Shown piece by piece: positions 5,555-14,782 of a stretch of DNA of 27,031 nucleotides (position 1 is the stretch's first letter; each line of letters opens with the position of its first letter). The notes under the pieces are model-generated. The model made no database searches. It was not told the origin of the DNA and worked only from the letters and a program-made list of their open reading frames with translations. The position numbers and the translations under genes were made by a program. Source of the DNA: a virus; the IMG/VR virus record IMGVR_UViG_3300032287_001212, positions 1 to 27,031 of that record. The stretch is one strand, 5' to 3'.

Positions 5555-7613
5555 CGCAATGCAGGGGATCATGTCCCTCCCTACTGAGATGGATACGCCC
5601 GGCGGTAAACAAAACTTTCTGACCCCAGAAAATCAGGCAGTTTTTGATCAACTGCGTCAAAACTTTACCCCTGAACAAATAAATCAAGAGCTATTAACGG
5701 CAGGCGAAGAGGTTGATCCTCAAGCCGTTATGGAGTTCAAATCGATGCTACGGGACATGCAATTGCCCGTAGAAATCATTGACGCTTTGGGTCAAATTGT
5801 TGACATGGCGCTGGCCGAACCAGATAAATATCCAGAGTTACGTGCCGAGTTGATTAAAGAAGGTGTTCCGGAGGACATCTTGCCCCCTGAGTTCGATGCC
5901 GCTTACTTTGGTGCTATGAATATGGCGCTAGATCAGATAAGCGCAGCAGCGGGGCCCACGCCTCAAGGCTTTGCTATGGGCGGCTCTGTAGGTAGGATGA
6001 ACCCTATCGCGTCCGGTATTGCTTCTTTGGGTCGCAATGGCGACACCATGTTGGCTCATATCACGCCATCTGAGGCACGTATGCTGCGTCGCAAAGGTGG
6101 TAGTGGCACCATGAATCCCCGCACAGGACTTCCAGAGTTTTTTATAGGCAAAATCGTAAAGTCGGTGGGCAAGGCATTTAAATCGGTTACTAAGGCCGTT
6201 ACTGGCGCGGTCAAAAGTGTAGTCGGTGCTGCTAAAAGCTTTGCTAAGAGCACTGTCGGCAAGGTGGTTATAGCCGCTGCTTTGGGTTTTGTATTGGGTC
6301 CAGCTGCAGCCGCTTACCTTGGTGTTAGTTCTGCCGCAGGCGTGGCGGCCATCGGTGGCTTTATTGGTGGTGCCGGTTCTACTATGTTAGCCGGTGGCAA
6401 TATAAAGGATGCTTTAAGGTCAGGTGCCATGAGCGCCGTTCTTGCTGGTGGGTTTACTGGGGTTTCACAAGGCTTTAGTACACCATACGCCGGTCCAACA
6501 ACGGTATCGGGTTCGCTAAAGAGTCTGGGCAAGGCGTTTAGCAGCGCGCCCGCAAGTGCTGCGGACGATGTGGTAACAGGTGCTGCTGACCCTGTGGATG
6601 ACTTTTTATACTCTAAGGGTCTTGCAAACAAGACGACGGATGCTGGATTAGCTACTCCAGAATTCACTCCTGCTAATGCTGCATTACAGAATGCGGACGA
6701 TGCACTGACAAAAGGATTGGCTACTCCGCGTGAACAGTTGTTGACTCCAGCAGAGTCTATTGCTAAGGCTCAAGCAGGAGCAAATGCTCCTTTGAGTAAT
6801 GCTGATGTTATAGCTAAATCCCAGCTTCCTCCTTCTGTATCTGACCCCGGACAGGGCTTTTTAAGTAAAACGGGTGCATCAGAAGGATTCAAGCTTACGG
6901 GGTCCGCTCCTAGTAGTGCAGCTAATTATTCGCTTACAGGTAATCCACCTACTTCTAGTATCTACGATAAAGTGGCAGGAAAAGTTAGCGACGCTTATCA
7001 AGGCACAAAGGACATTTATAACGAATATCTTTCCCCGTCAGGCATTCAGTCGCAAGGTGCCGCAGAGGCGCAAACAAAAGCAGTTGAGGCGTACAACAAC
7101 GCTTTGATGAATGGCGCTCCAAAAGACCTTGCTAACCAGATTGCAAAAGATACCTATAACGCTAATTTACCCGGAATGATGGCAACTTACGGCCCCTTAG
7201 CTGCCGTAGGTACTGCAGCCGCTTATGGCTTGGGCGCGTTTGATGGAAAACCGGCTGAAAAACCTGAACCACCTACTTTAGGTAGTGATGTTTTTGCAGC
7301 CAATCCACGGGATTATTTAGTCAATCAGGGGGGCGTAAATACTAGGTATTACGGAGACATCCAAGGTGCGCAGTACGGCCCACAGAAGATGAAAACGGGT
7401 GGTATTGCAGACCTTCCTACTAAATATCCACGTAAGAATGGTCCTATAGATGGTCCCGGCACTGGCACTTCGGACGATATCCCTGCCATGCTGTCTGATG
7501 GCGAATTTGTCTTTACTGCTAAAGCTGTTCGTAACATTGGCGGTGGATCACGTAGATTAGGTGCAAAGCGCATGTACACCATGATGAAAGCACTTGAGAA
7601 AAGGAGTGCGTAA
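5547..7613 (+). CDS. Large virion protein, probable ejection / internal protein
   Basis: A 688-aa protein. Residues 1-130 are acidic and helical. Then comes a short motif (NGDTMLAHITPSEARM, about 165-180) and a basic helix series (KIVKSVGKAFKSVTKAVTGA). Next is a Gly/Ala-rich hydrophobic zone (about 230-300) that could enter a membrane, followed by a long low-complexity Ala/Pro/Ser part. The C-terminus has GPGTGTSDDIPAMLSDGEF, a motif widespread in phage virion and tape-measure-type proteins. An internal or ejection protein of a podovirus is the best guess. ATG 5547 is preferred to TTG 5532 because GAAAGG lies 7 nt upstream of it. Confidence 0.65.
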   Translation: MADAMQGIMSLPTEMDTPGGKQNFLTPENQAVFDQLRQNFTPEQINQELLTAGEEVDPQAVMEFKSMLRDMQLPVEIIDALGQIVDMALAEPDKYPELRAELIKEGVPEDILPPEFDAAYFGAMNMALDQISAAAGPTPQGFAMGGSVGRMNPIASGIASLGRNGDTMLAHITPSEARMLRRKGGSGTMNPRTGLPEFFIGKIVKSVGKAFKSVTKAVTGAVKSVVGAAKSFAKSTVGKVVIAAALGFVLGPAAAAYLGVSSAAGVAAIGGFIGGAGSTMLAGGNIKDALRSGAMSAVLAGGFTGVSQGFSTPYAGPTTVSGSLKSLGKAFSSAPASAADDVVTGAADPVDDFLYSKGLANKTTDAGLATPEFTPANAALQNADDALTKGLATPREQLLTPAESIAKAQAGANAPLSNADVIAKSQLPPSVSDPGQGFLSKTGASEGFKLTGSAPSSAANYSLTGNPPTSSIYDKVAGKVSDAYQGTKDIYNEYLSPSGIQSQGAAEAQTKAVEAYNNALMNGAPKDLANQIAKDTYNANLPGMMATYGPLAAVGTAAAYGLGAFDGKPAEKPEPPTLGSDVFAANPRDYLVNQGGVNTRYYGDIQGAQYGPQKMKTGGIADLPTKYPRKNGPIDGPGTGTSDDIPAMLSDGEFVFTAKAVRNIGGGSRRLGAKRMYTMMKALEKRSA

Positions 7614-8740
7614 TGGCTACTGAATATAACGTACAAACGGTACAAGAAGCCCCAGCCGTTGAGGCAGCCCGACTAGGGCTAATGCAGTCTGCGAAGGACC
7701 TTGTAGCTAAACCTATTGACCTAGCTGCTTATCAAACAGCAGGACTTTCTACGACACAGCGTCAAGCAATTGATGCAGCAAAATCTGGCATAGGTGCTTA
7801 CCAGCCCTTTATTAATGCGGCAGGCGCAAATATTGGAGCAGGAGCTGATCTTGTAGAAACTGGTGCGGGCGGAATTGCAGGGATCAATATTGCCCCGCAG
7901 TACCAGCAAGCGTATGGAATGCTGGGCACTGGCGCGTTACAGGCGCAACAGGCTGCGCAAGCCCTTGGTGGCGGCATGTACGGCTACGACCCTAGTCGGG
8001 CTGCTGCTTTTATGAACCCCTACCAAGAAGCCGTAACGCAAAATGCGCTACGGGAGATGCGCCGTCAAGGCACTATGGCAAGTCAAGGACAAGCAGCACA
8101 GGCTGTTCGTTCGGGGGCGTTTGGCGGAACTCGCGAAGGCGTACAACGCGCAGAATCAGAACGTAATCTGCAGGATTTGATGCAACAACGAATCATGCAG
8201 GATTACTCGCAGAATTACGGTCAAGCACAAGCAGCGGCACAACAGTCGTTTGAAGCGCAGCAAGGCCGTCAACTAGCGGGTGGGCAAGCGTTAGGTAACC
8301 TTGCCAATACTTACGGTCAATTAGGTCAAGGAATAGGTTCATTAGCTGGTCAATACGGTCAGTTTGGCTTGCAACAAGGCACTGCATTGGGTCAGATGGG
8401 TGGTCAATTGGGTCAACTAGGCACTCAACAAGCTGCTTTGGGTCAGTTAGGCAGTCAACTAGGCCAAGGAGAGCAAGGGTTCTTGTTTAATCTGGGTTCT
8501 GCTGAACAACAAAATGCACAACAGACATTGGACGCAGCACGTGCTACTCAGTCGCAAAAATCTATGTTCCCATATCAGCAGCTGGCGTTTGTTTCAGACA
8601 TTTACAAAGGTACCCCAAGTGCGCAGATTTCTACTACGGCGCAAAGTGCACCTACGCCAAGCCCGCTAATGCAAGCGGCTAGTTTAGGTATTGCGGGTCT
8701 TTCGGCTGCCACAGGTGCCGCTAAAGCTGGTTTGTTTTAG
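7613..8740 (+). CDS. Gln/Ala/Gly-rich virion protein, probable ejection protein
   Basis: A 375-aa protein coupled to the upstream gene by TAATG and preceded by AAGGAG at 7600-7605. Residues about 120-215 are a charged Gln-rich helix region (YDPSRAAAFMNPYQEAVTQN, REMRRQGTMASQGQ, FGGTREGVQRAESERN). Residues about 220-300 are a Gly-Gln-Leu repeat. The C-terminus is Ala-rich and hydrophobic (LGIAGLSAATGAAKAGLF), perhaps a membrane-active tail. Proteins of this composition follow nozzle genes in many aquatic podovirus-like genomes. A role as an internal core or ejection protein is inferred from composition and position. Confidence 0.65.
   Translation: MATEYNVQTVQEAPAVEAARLGLMQSAKDLVAKPIDLAAYQTAGLSTTQRQAIDAAKSGIGAYQPFINAAGANIGAGADLVETGAGGIAGINIAPQYQQAYGMLGTGALQAQQAAQALGGGMYGYDPSRAAAFMNPYQEAVTQNALREMRRQGTMASQGQAAQAVRSGAFGGTREGVQRAESERNLQDLMQQRIMQDYSQNYGQAQAAAQQSFEAQQGRQLAGGQALGNLANTYGQLGQGIGSLAGQYGQFGLQQGTALGQMGGQLGQLGTQQAALGQLGSQLGQGEQGFLFNLGSAEQQNAQQTLDAARATQSQKSMFPYQQLAFVSDIYKGTPSAQISTTAQSAPTPSPLMQAASLGIAGLSAATGAAKAGLF
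8270..8490 (+). repeat. Coding Gly-Gln-Leu repeat
   Basis: Tandem imperfect units of the form (Y/L)GQ(L/M)G(Q/G) within the 375-aa virion gene, about a dozen copies. At DNA level the unit is close to GGTCAAtTaGGT with frequent synonymous change. It is a protein-level repeat rather than a spacer array. Confidence 0.75.
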
Positions 8741-8748
8741 GAGCAATG

Positions 8749-10755
8749 ATGAAATCAAAGGTATTGGATAGACCACTGTTTAAAGGTGATAAGTCCTCCA
8801 TGTCGGAAGAAGAAGCCAGTAATGTTGGCATTATGGACGGCTTTATGGAGTCCATGATGAGTGGCGAAATGGACGATAGTGAGCCTAGTGACGAGGACTA
8901 TAAATCACAGAAAGTTTCGGGACGTTCTCCTGATTCTCCTGAAATTCTCATGAATAACCTGCGTGGTGACATGCGTTCGGTAGATGCGCGAATAGATGAA
9001 CTCGCGGACATGGTAGGTATACGGGCAGCAAAAGATACGCCAGAAGAAGTGCTGGCGCTATTACAACCTGTTCTTGCTGGGCAAGCGGCACCTCCTGCAA
9101 TGCCTGCCGGTGGCATAGGTGGGTTACCTACGGGAATGCCCCCAGCGGGTGAGGCTCCTATGATGCCTCCAATGCCTGCTGCAGGCGAAGCACCCATGAT
9201 GCCTCCTCCAATGCCTATGGAAGGACCAGCTCCTGCTGCGATGCCCCCAGAAGCTGCCGGTGGTATCGGATCGTTGCCCACGGGCCAAGAAACACCTCCG
9301 CCAGTAGGTATGGCGCATGGCGGGTACGTACAACATTTTGAATCGGGCTCCGATGAGGAGGGCGTAGCCCCTGTAGCTGACAACGCAACCTATGCGTACT
9401 CTCCTGAAATGGTTCAACAAGCACAAGCTGAAATAGCTAAGTTATTGGCAGAAAAACCTGTAGCTGCGCCTAGTTTAGATAGAGCAATGGCATCTCGCAT
9501 TCCACAATACAAAGCTGTTCTAGGTGGAAGCAAAGACTTAACACAAGCGCAGATGCTGTTTGATCTTGCCGGTGGTTTTTTAAACGTAGCAGCAGGAACT
9601 GATGCAGAGGGTCGTCCAATACGTGGCGCTCCTTCATCTGCTATGCGTTTAGCCGCTGGTCTAAAGAACGTTCCAGCAATGGTTGGCGCACGTGCTGCTG
9701 AGTATCAAAAGTCGGACCGCGATGTCAAGATGATGGCAATGCAAGCAGGTGAGAAAGATATTGCTTTGGCCCGTGAGTACAACTACAAGTTGATTGACGG
9801 TCAACGTAAGATATGGACTGAAATTATTAAGGCGGACGCTAAAGCCAAAGGCGCTGGCGCTAAGGGCATGTTTGGTTCTGGCTTAAAAGCGCAGGCATGG
9901 GATTTTGTTACTAAAAATGCGCCTGATTATGCAGCGGCTAAATTAAGCCCTGAAGAGGATAATAAGTTTAAGAGTTCTTTTTCTATAATTAACGAGAAAC
10001 AGTATATTACTGACCCATTAAAAGGGACAACAACGGTAATAACACCAGAGATACCTGAATTTATAACAAGTGCTTTTGCTCAACGAAACAAATTAAGCAA
10101 TATAAAAAGTAAAGCTCCGGTTAGCAGTTCTGCTCCCGTTTCTACAACAGCAGCTCCTACAGATACTACGGCAGCACCTCCTGCAGTCAGTGCTTCAGTG
10201 GTTCCTTCAAGCACTGTTCCCACGGCAGAAAAGGCGGCTCCCGTAAAAGCAAGAAGGTCTCCGACGCTATGGGATTTGACAGGAGACATTACTGGACCTA
10301 TCCCTACCGTTAAGGACGTAATATCCAGCGTCCCGGGATTTGGTAATGTAGGAAAAGAGGTTACACAAGCGCGTAGTCGTTTTATGGGTGACTTTAGAGA
10401 ACTAGTTAAATCACTGCAAAACAGTCCTGTGTATGCTCAAGGGGAAAGAAAAAGTATTGAGTCGGAGTTAGATATTGAGCCACGGTTTTTTGATGATCCC
10501 GCCAAATTGCGCAATAAATTAATTGGTATAGATAATTATTTATTGGGAAGACTTCAGGACGCAAAGAAGGGTAAAGACGATGAAAATCTTTTTGTCAAAG
10601 ATAGACAAGACTTTATGAGAACTATTAAATTGATTGAAGATTTTCGTCCCAAGCTGGGCGTACCTGTTCGAGCTTATTCAATAGATGAAGTAAATAAACT
10701 TCCTTCTGGAACTCCATTTTTGTGGAATGGTACTGACGCTAGGGTGAAAAACTAA
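8749..10755 (+). CDS. Large virion-region protein with Pro/Met-rich linker
   Basis: A 668-aa protein of unknown family. The acidic N-terminus (about 1-65) is followed by a helix (LRGDMRSVDARIDELADMVG), then a Pro/Met/Ala/Gly-rich linker (about 110-200) with the repeat GEAPMMPP, and MAHGGYVQHFESG. After it comes a helical domain (about 230-340) with a Gly/Ala segment (LFDLAGGFLNVAAGTDAEG). A second low-complexity Ala/Thr/Val/Pro stretch (about 450-500) precedes a charged C-terminal part. AGGAG at 8739-8743 is 5 nt from ATG 8749 but only 2 nt from ATG 8746, so 8749 is chosen. Its place among ejection-type genes suggests a virion protein. Confidence 0.65.
   Translation: MKSKVLDRPLFKGDKSSMSEEEASNVGIMDGFMESMMSGEMDDSEPSDEDYKSQKVSGRSPDSPEILMNNLRGDMRSVDARIDELADMVGIRAAKDTPEEVLALLQPVLAGQAAPPAMPAGGIGGLPTGMPPAGEAPMMPPMPAAGEAPMMPPPMPMEGPAPAAMPPEAAGGIGSLPTGQETPPPVGMAHGGYVQHFESGSDEEGVAPVADNATYAYSPEMVQQAQAEIAKLLAEKPVAAPSLDRAMASRIPQYKAVLGGSKDLTQAQMLFDLAGGFLNVAAGTDAEGRPIRGAPSSAMRLAAGLKNVPAMVGARAAEYQKSDRDVKMMAMQAGEKDIALAREYNYKLIDGQRKIWTEIIKADAKAKGAGAKGMFGSGLKAQAWDFVTKNAPDYAAAKLSPEEDNKFKSSFSIINEKQYITDPLKGTTTVITPEIPEFITSAFAQRNKLSNIKSKAPVSSSAPVSTTAAPTDTTAAPPAVSASVVPSSTVPTAEKAAPVKARRSPTLWDLTGDITGPIPTVKDVISSVPGFGNVGKEVTQARSRFMGDFRELVKSLQNSPVYAQGERKSIESELDIEPRFFDDPAKLRNKLIGIDNYLLGRLQDAKKGKDDENLFVKDRQDFMRTIKLIEDFRPKLGVPVRAYSIDEVNKLPSGTPFLWNGTDARVKN
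9108..9288 (+). repeat. Nested Pro/Met repeat in coding region
   Basis: Two outer copies encoding GGIG(G/S)LPTG flank two inner copies encoding AGEAPMMPP. The inner copies share most bases, so a short tandem duplication within the linker is likely. Confidence 0.7.
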
Positions 10756-13700
10756 TGGCTGACCAACAAAGCGAATTAGACAAGCTGTCGAGGCCCGCTC
10801 TCTCCACGGGCGAACGCGTCAAAGAGGTATTGGGCATTACAAAAGATGGACCAGAGCTTCCTCCTGAGTTATCTACAGGAGATGCCACTGTCGGGGAAAA
10901 AGCGACGGAAGTTGGAATTGGTACAGCACAGGGTGTGTCTAGAAGTGCGCCTATTAGTACTGGCGTTCTGTTGGGCTTAAAGGGAGCAAGGTACATTGCC
11001 CCCGCAGCAGGAGCTTATTCCCCAGCTGTTACAGCAGGCATGGCAATTACTGGCGGTACTGCAGGATATTTGTTGGGTAACAATATTGATGAGATGTTCC
11101 CCGGAGTGTCTCGCCAAGATTTAGTTCCTTATCGTGAAGGCGGTAAAACCTTTGGCGACACGATTGGTTTTGCTCCATTTGCGTTTGCTATCCCTCCTGC
11201 AGTTGCTGAACGATTGTCTGCTGCTATTCGCTTGTCTGAGCCTGCGTTAAAAGAATTTGGCATGCAGGGCGCGGGCCGTGCCGCTAGGTTCATGACTGAT
11301 GTAGTAAAGGTTGCAGGAGAGACTGCTCGTAAGTTCCCTAAATCATTTTTTGGTGCAGAAGTATTAGGTGGAGCCGGAGCGGGTACTGGTGCAATCGTAG
11401 CGGAATCAGAATATCCCGGCGAGGCTGGACCTCGTATGGGGGCAGAAATTGTAGGCGGATTCTTCGCCCCGGGCCGTATGCTGATTAATCAGACGGGCAA
11501 TGTTAAAGCCATGCTGGGTAATCTAATGGGATCATTCTCCAGAGAGTCTAGAGAAGGACGTGCCGCGAACAAACTATATTCCATACTAAACGATGCTGGT
11601 GAGGACGTAGATAAGGTAATTAAGGCATTAGAAGCAAATGCCCCAGCAGGTATAAAGGCTACGGCAGGACAAAAGACAGGTGTTCGTTCTTTGTCTGTAT
11701 TGGAAAATTCCCTTGCAACGGACAGCGCGCGTTATGGTGCGGACATCACGGAACAAGGACAAAAGGCAATCAGGGCATATGAAGGTCTGATTGAGAACCT
11801 CAAGAACATTGGTACGCCAAAAGCGTTAACACGTGCAGCGCAAATGCGTGAAGATTATCACGTGCATTTGTTGTACAGTCGTTTGAATTTTGCAGAGACT
11901 AAGTCGGCTAACGCTATTGCAAAGATTAGCAAAGACACGCCTGAAGCACGTACAGCGATTGGAAACATTGTTCGGGACAATACGTTTGCTGCATTGTCGG
12001 ATGCACGTGCGCATGAGAAGTGGTTATGGAACCGTGCTTTAGTAGAACTGAACAAAGTCAGTCCTAAAAAAGTAACTCGTACGGAGATGATTCCCAATCC
12101 AGAACGTCAAGCGTTGGACAACTTCAATGTTTCTGCTTGGACGAATGCTGAAATGGAAAAAGGAGTGCAGTTTACGTTAGCCCGTGCTTCTGCAGCCAGA
12201 GAAGAAATGCGGTTACGTCGCTTACCTGAATTTGTTCCACAGAAGGTGACAGAGACTGTATTTGCCGGTCGTCAGGTTAAACCAGAAGAAACTGCAAAGA
12301 CCTTCCTTAACTCTATGCTCGACGTCTCCGACGTTGTCTTCAATCGCACTACGCCTGCTTTAGTCAAAGATATTATGGCTAAGCTAGGTGTTCGCGAAGC
12401 GGATATTGCAAACTTCAAAAAGGGTCGTCTTACGCAAGAGTTTGCGGACAACCAAGTTGTTCCAGATAGGTATTTACCGCCTTTAAAGCAGCTTGACCTA
12501 AGCGAACTAGTTAACATGCGCTCCAATCTATTGGAGTTATCTCGTCAAGCGTCGATCAAAGGCGATCTGTCTGATGCTCGTCTATACGGCACGATGGCAG
12601 AAGGTATGTTGCAGGATTTGAGCAAGATTAAATCTGTTTCGTTAGATGAAGCACGATCCTTTTCTAAAACACTGAACGACACTTTTACCCGTAGTTTTGC
12701 CGGTGACATGTTAGCGAAGAAGGGCACTGGAGCAGCTGCAATGCCCCCAGAAATCTTAGTACAAAAAGCTTATGGGTCGTTTAATGATCTTACTGCTTTG
12801 CGTATGCAGCAAATCGAAAACGCAGTGGGGCTTTTACGCGGTAGATACGACGATGCTGTAGCTAAGTTTGGTCTGCGTAGCAAACAAGCGCTGGCTTTAA
12901 AGCCAATGGCTGATCTAGTACCGGGTCGTGTTGTGTCTGTTCGTGACGCACATGATCGTGTATTACGTTTAGCAGCAGCGGAAACTATCGATCCGTTAAC
13001 AGGTAAAGTCAGTGCCTCTAGTTTACAGCGTTTTGTGAACGAGAACAAACCTATTCTTGACCAAATGCGGATCACTGACGATCTGACAGATGCTGTTAAA
13101 GCAGAAAGCTTACTCAAAGCAACGAAAGATACAAACAGTGCTATCCAGAAAGGCCTGCGCAATCAGACGGCGTTTGCACAAGTACTAAAGTTTGAGAATC
13201 CTTCGTCAGCGATTGCTGATGCATTGAATGGTCGCTTCCCCGTTAAGAGTTTTTCTGGAATAACCAAGCTGGCTAAAGCAGGTGGTCCAGATGCAGTAAA
13301 TGGATTAAAGTCCAGCCTCTTTGACTATGCGTTTTTAAAGGCAGGTGGAGATAAAAACTTTAGCCCTAATGCGTTTAACAAAGCGTTGTTTGAGCCTATT
13401 GCTCCCGGTCAGCCATCCCTCTTTAACATCATGCGCTCACAGGGTGTCATGACGTTAACTGAAGGCAAGAATCTAAAGCGTTTAGTTGATCCAATGCTGC
13501 GTATTGAGCAGTCTATGGGCGACAGGAAACTGCTTGAAGGCGTCATTGAAGGTGCTGATGCGGCTACTGAACTAGCCTTGCGAGTAGTTGGTTCAAAAAT
13601 TGGTACAACAGTATCTGGCGGCGGTCCTGCTTCTTTGATTGCAGCGTCTGCTGGTTCCAAATACATGCGTCAAATCTTTGATAAGTCCCCCATGATCATG

Positions 13701-14081
13701 GTTCGGGGGATTATTGAAGAAGCGACAAAAGACCCAAAGATGATGGCGCTGTTGCTTCGCAAGGGAACAACGGAAGCAGAAAAGCTCTCCATTGCACGTT
13801 CGTTAAATGCGTACTTAGGTGTTGCAGGACTCAACTACAACAAGTTTGAGGAGCCTGCTACGCCGCCAGAGGAGCAACGAGTAGATACATCTGCCGTGCG
13901 TCCAGCACAACAGAGCGTGACCCGTCGCCCACTGCCACCAACAGTACAATCTCGCGGCATACCGGGAGTGAACTTAGGTGGTCAGCAACAAGGTGGCGCG
14001 CCTGCAGCACCGCCGCCCACGGACACGAACAGCCGACAAATGCTTCAGCGACTGTTCCCGTTTGACGCTACCTTGCGATAA
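10755..14081 (+). CDS. Giant virion protein, probable ejection / internal core protein
   Basis: At 1108 aa this is the largest gene of the window, coupled to its neighbour by TAATG. Residues about 60-115 form a Gly/Ala zipper (ISTGVLLGLKGARYIAPAAG, ITGGTAGYLLG) that could insert into membrane. Residues about 170-260 hold a second hydrophobic region. From about 270 to 950 it is long alpha-helix with many Lys/Glu/Arg. Near the end is a Pro/Gln linker and the short tail QRLFPFDATLR. I see no lysozyme or transglycosylase motif. By size and position it may be the counterpart of large T7-type internal proteins, which form the DNA-ejection channel. That is inference, not homology. Confidence 0.65.
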   Translation: MADQQSELDKLSRPALSTGERVKEVLGITKDGPELPPELSTGDATVGEKATEVGIGTAQGVSRSAPISTGVLLGLKGARYIAPAAGAYSPAVTAGMAITGGTAGYLLGNNIDEMFPGVSRQDLVPYREGGKTFGDTIGFAPFAFAIPPAVAERLSAAIRLSEPALKEFGMQGAGRAARFMTDVVKVAGETARKFPKSFFGAEVLGGAGAGTGAIVAESEYPGEAGPRMGAEIVGGFFAPGRMLINQTGNVKAMLGNLMGSFSRESREGRAANKLYSILNDAGEDVDKVIKALEANAPAGIKATAGQKTGVRSLSVLENSLATDSARYGADITEQGQKAIRAYEGLIENLKNIGTPKALTRAAQMREDYHVHLLYSRLNFAETKSANAIAKISKDTPEARTAIGNIVRDNTFAALSDARAHEKWLWNRALVELNKVSPKKVTRTEMIPNPERQALDNFNVSAWTNAEMEKGVQFTLARASAAREEMRLRRLPEFVPQKVTETVFAGRQVKPEETAKTFLNSMLDVSDVVFNRTTPALVKDIMAKLGVREADIANFKKGRLTQEFADNQVVPDRYLPPLKQLDLSELVNMRSNLLELSRQASIKGDLSDARLYGTMAEGMLQDLSKIKSVSLDEARSFSKTLNDTFTRSFAGDMLAKKGTGAAAMPPEILVQKAYGSFNDLTALRMQQIENAVGLLRGRYDDAVAKFGLRSKQALALKPMADLVPGRVVSVRDAHDRVLRLAAAETIDPLTGKVSASSLQRFVNENKPILDQMRITDDLTDAVKAESLLKATKDTNSAIQKGLRNQTAFAQVLKFENPSSAIADALNGRFPVKSFSGITKLAKAGGPDAVNGLKSSLFDYAFLKAGGDKNFSPNAFNKALFEPIAPGQPSLFNIMRSQGVMTLTEGKNLKRLVDPMLRIEQSMGDRKLLEGVIEGADAATELALRVVGSKIGTTVSGGGPASLIAASAGSKYMRQIFDKSPMIMVRGIIEEATKDPKMMALLLRKGTTEAEKLSIARSLNAYLGVAGLNYNKFEEPATPPEEQRVDTSAVRPAQQSVTRRPLPPTVQSRGIPGVNLGGQQQGGAPAAPPPTDTNSRQMLQRLFPFDATLR

Positions 14082-14089
14082 GGAATTTT

Positions 14090-14782
14090 ATGGCAACCAA
14101 AACAACAAGATCAAAGACACCCGTTAGGAAAACTCGAAAGTTTGGGGGAGGAGGTTCTGTGATGGATACTCCTTCTCGGGATATGCGTAATCCTGCTTAT
14201 AGAAAACAGCTAGAAAAAGAACAAGCACTAGAAACCTCTACTGATGATCTTGAGCTTGCATTAGGGGTGGGGGCGGTAAGAAAGGGAATTGGATTCCTAG
14301 CCAAAGACTTCAAAAACAGTATACAAAGAGCACCTAGTCGTTCTATTACAAAGGGCATACAGATAGGCTCTAAAACGCCTGAGGCCATATACAAAAAGGA
14401 ATACGATAGGCTGCGCCAAATGGCCGATGATGCCTTGGCACAGGGACGTAAGGTGTCTGAAAAAGAAGTTAAAGAGAAGGCAGACTACTGGACAAAGTAT
14501 GAATTGAAAAAGATTAAAGACAATAAGCTACCTCCAAGAAAAGATTTAATAAAAGAAGAGGTAAAAGATAAAGCTTTAAAAGATGCGGAACGTGCGCTTT
14601 ACGCTACTTCGTTTGAGAATGCTCCTAAAGTATTAAGATCGTTTCAAGATAAAGAAGAGAAGCCCGCTGCCCTGAAAAAAGGAGGAGCGGTAAAAAAGTC
14701 TACTAAGTCCAAGGTCAACAAACAGCTTGTCAAGCAACCAAAACGCATTGCCGCGAAGCCCGCTAGGCTTCGGAAGTCTTAG
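14090..14782 (+). CDS. Basic 230-aa protein ending the virion operon
   Basis: A Lys-rich protein of 230 aa: a basic N-terminus (TKTTRSKTPVRKTRKFGGGG), a middle with helical charged segments, and a highly basic tail (KKGGAVKKSTKSKVNKQLVK). The family is not recognised. The charge suggests contact with DNA or packaging in the virion, but this is inference. AAGGA at 14080-14084 is 5 nt from ATG 14090. The gene ends convergently with the exonuclease gene, sharing its last 20 nt with it. Confidence 0.65.
   Translation: MATKTTRSKTPVRKTRKFGGGGSVMDTPSRDMRNPAYRKQLEKEQALETSTDDLELALGVGAVRKGIGFLAKDFKNSIQRAPSRSITKGIQIGSKTPEAIYKKEYDRLRQMADDALAQGRKVSEKEVKEKADYWTKYELKKIKDNKLPPRKDLIKEEVKDKALKDAERALYATSFENAPKVLRSFQDKEEKPAALKKGGAVKKSTKSKVNKQLVKQPKRIAAKPARLRKS
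14754..14772. terminator. Candidate bidirectional terminator hairpin
   Basis: CGAAGCC-cgcta-GGCTTCG, a perfect 7-bp GC-rich stem with a 5-nt loop at the meeting point of two convergent operons. It lies inside the ends of both genes. No T-run follows on the + strand. On the - strand TTTT occurs about 10 nt beyond the stem, so it is at best weakly intrinsic in either direction. Confidence 0.35.

Noticed and set aside
6314-6667. 117-aa - strand ORF
   Set aside because: Shadow of the Gly/Ala-rich zone of the 688-aa virion gene; low complexity only.
8270-8490. Possible CRISPR-like array
   Set aside because: Repeats are imperfect, in frame and without spacers; they encode a Gly-Gln-Leu tract.
8898-9383. 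161-aa - strand ORF
   Set aside because: Antisense shadow of the Pro/Met/Gly-rich linker gene; its Gly/Ile/Ala-rich sequence simply mirrors the repeats and has no promoter or partner gene.
12770-13162. 130-aa - strand ORF
   Set aside because: Lies entirely inside the 1108-aa virion gene with no recognisable domain, neighbour or start signal.
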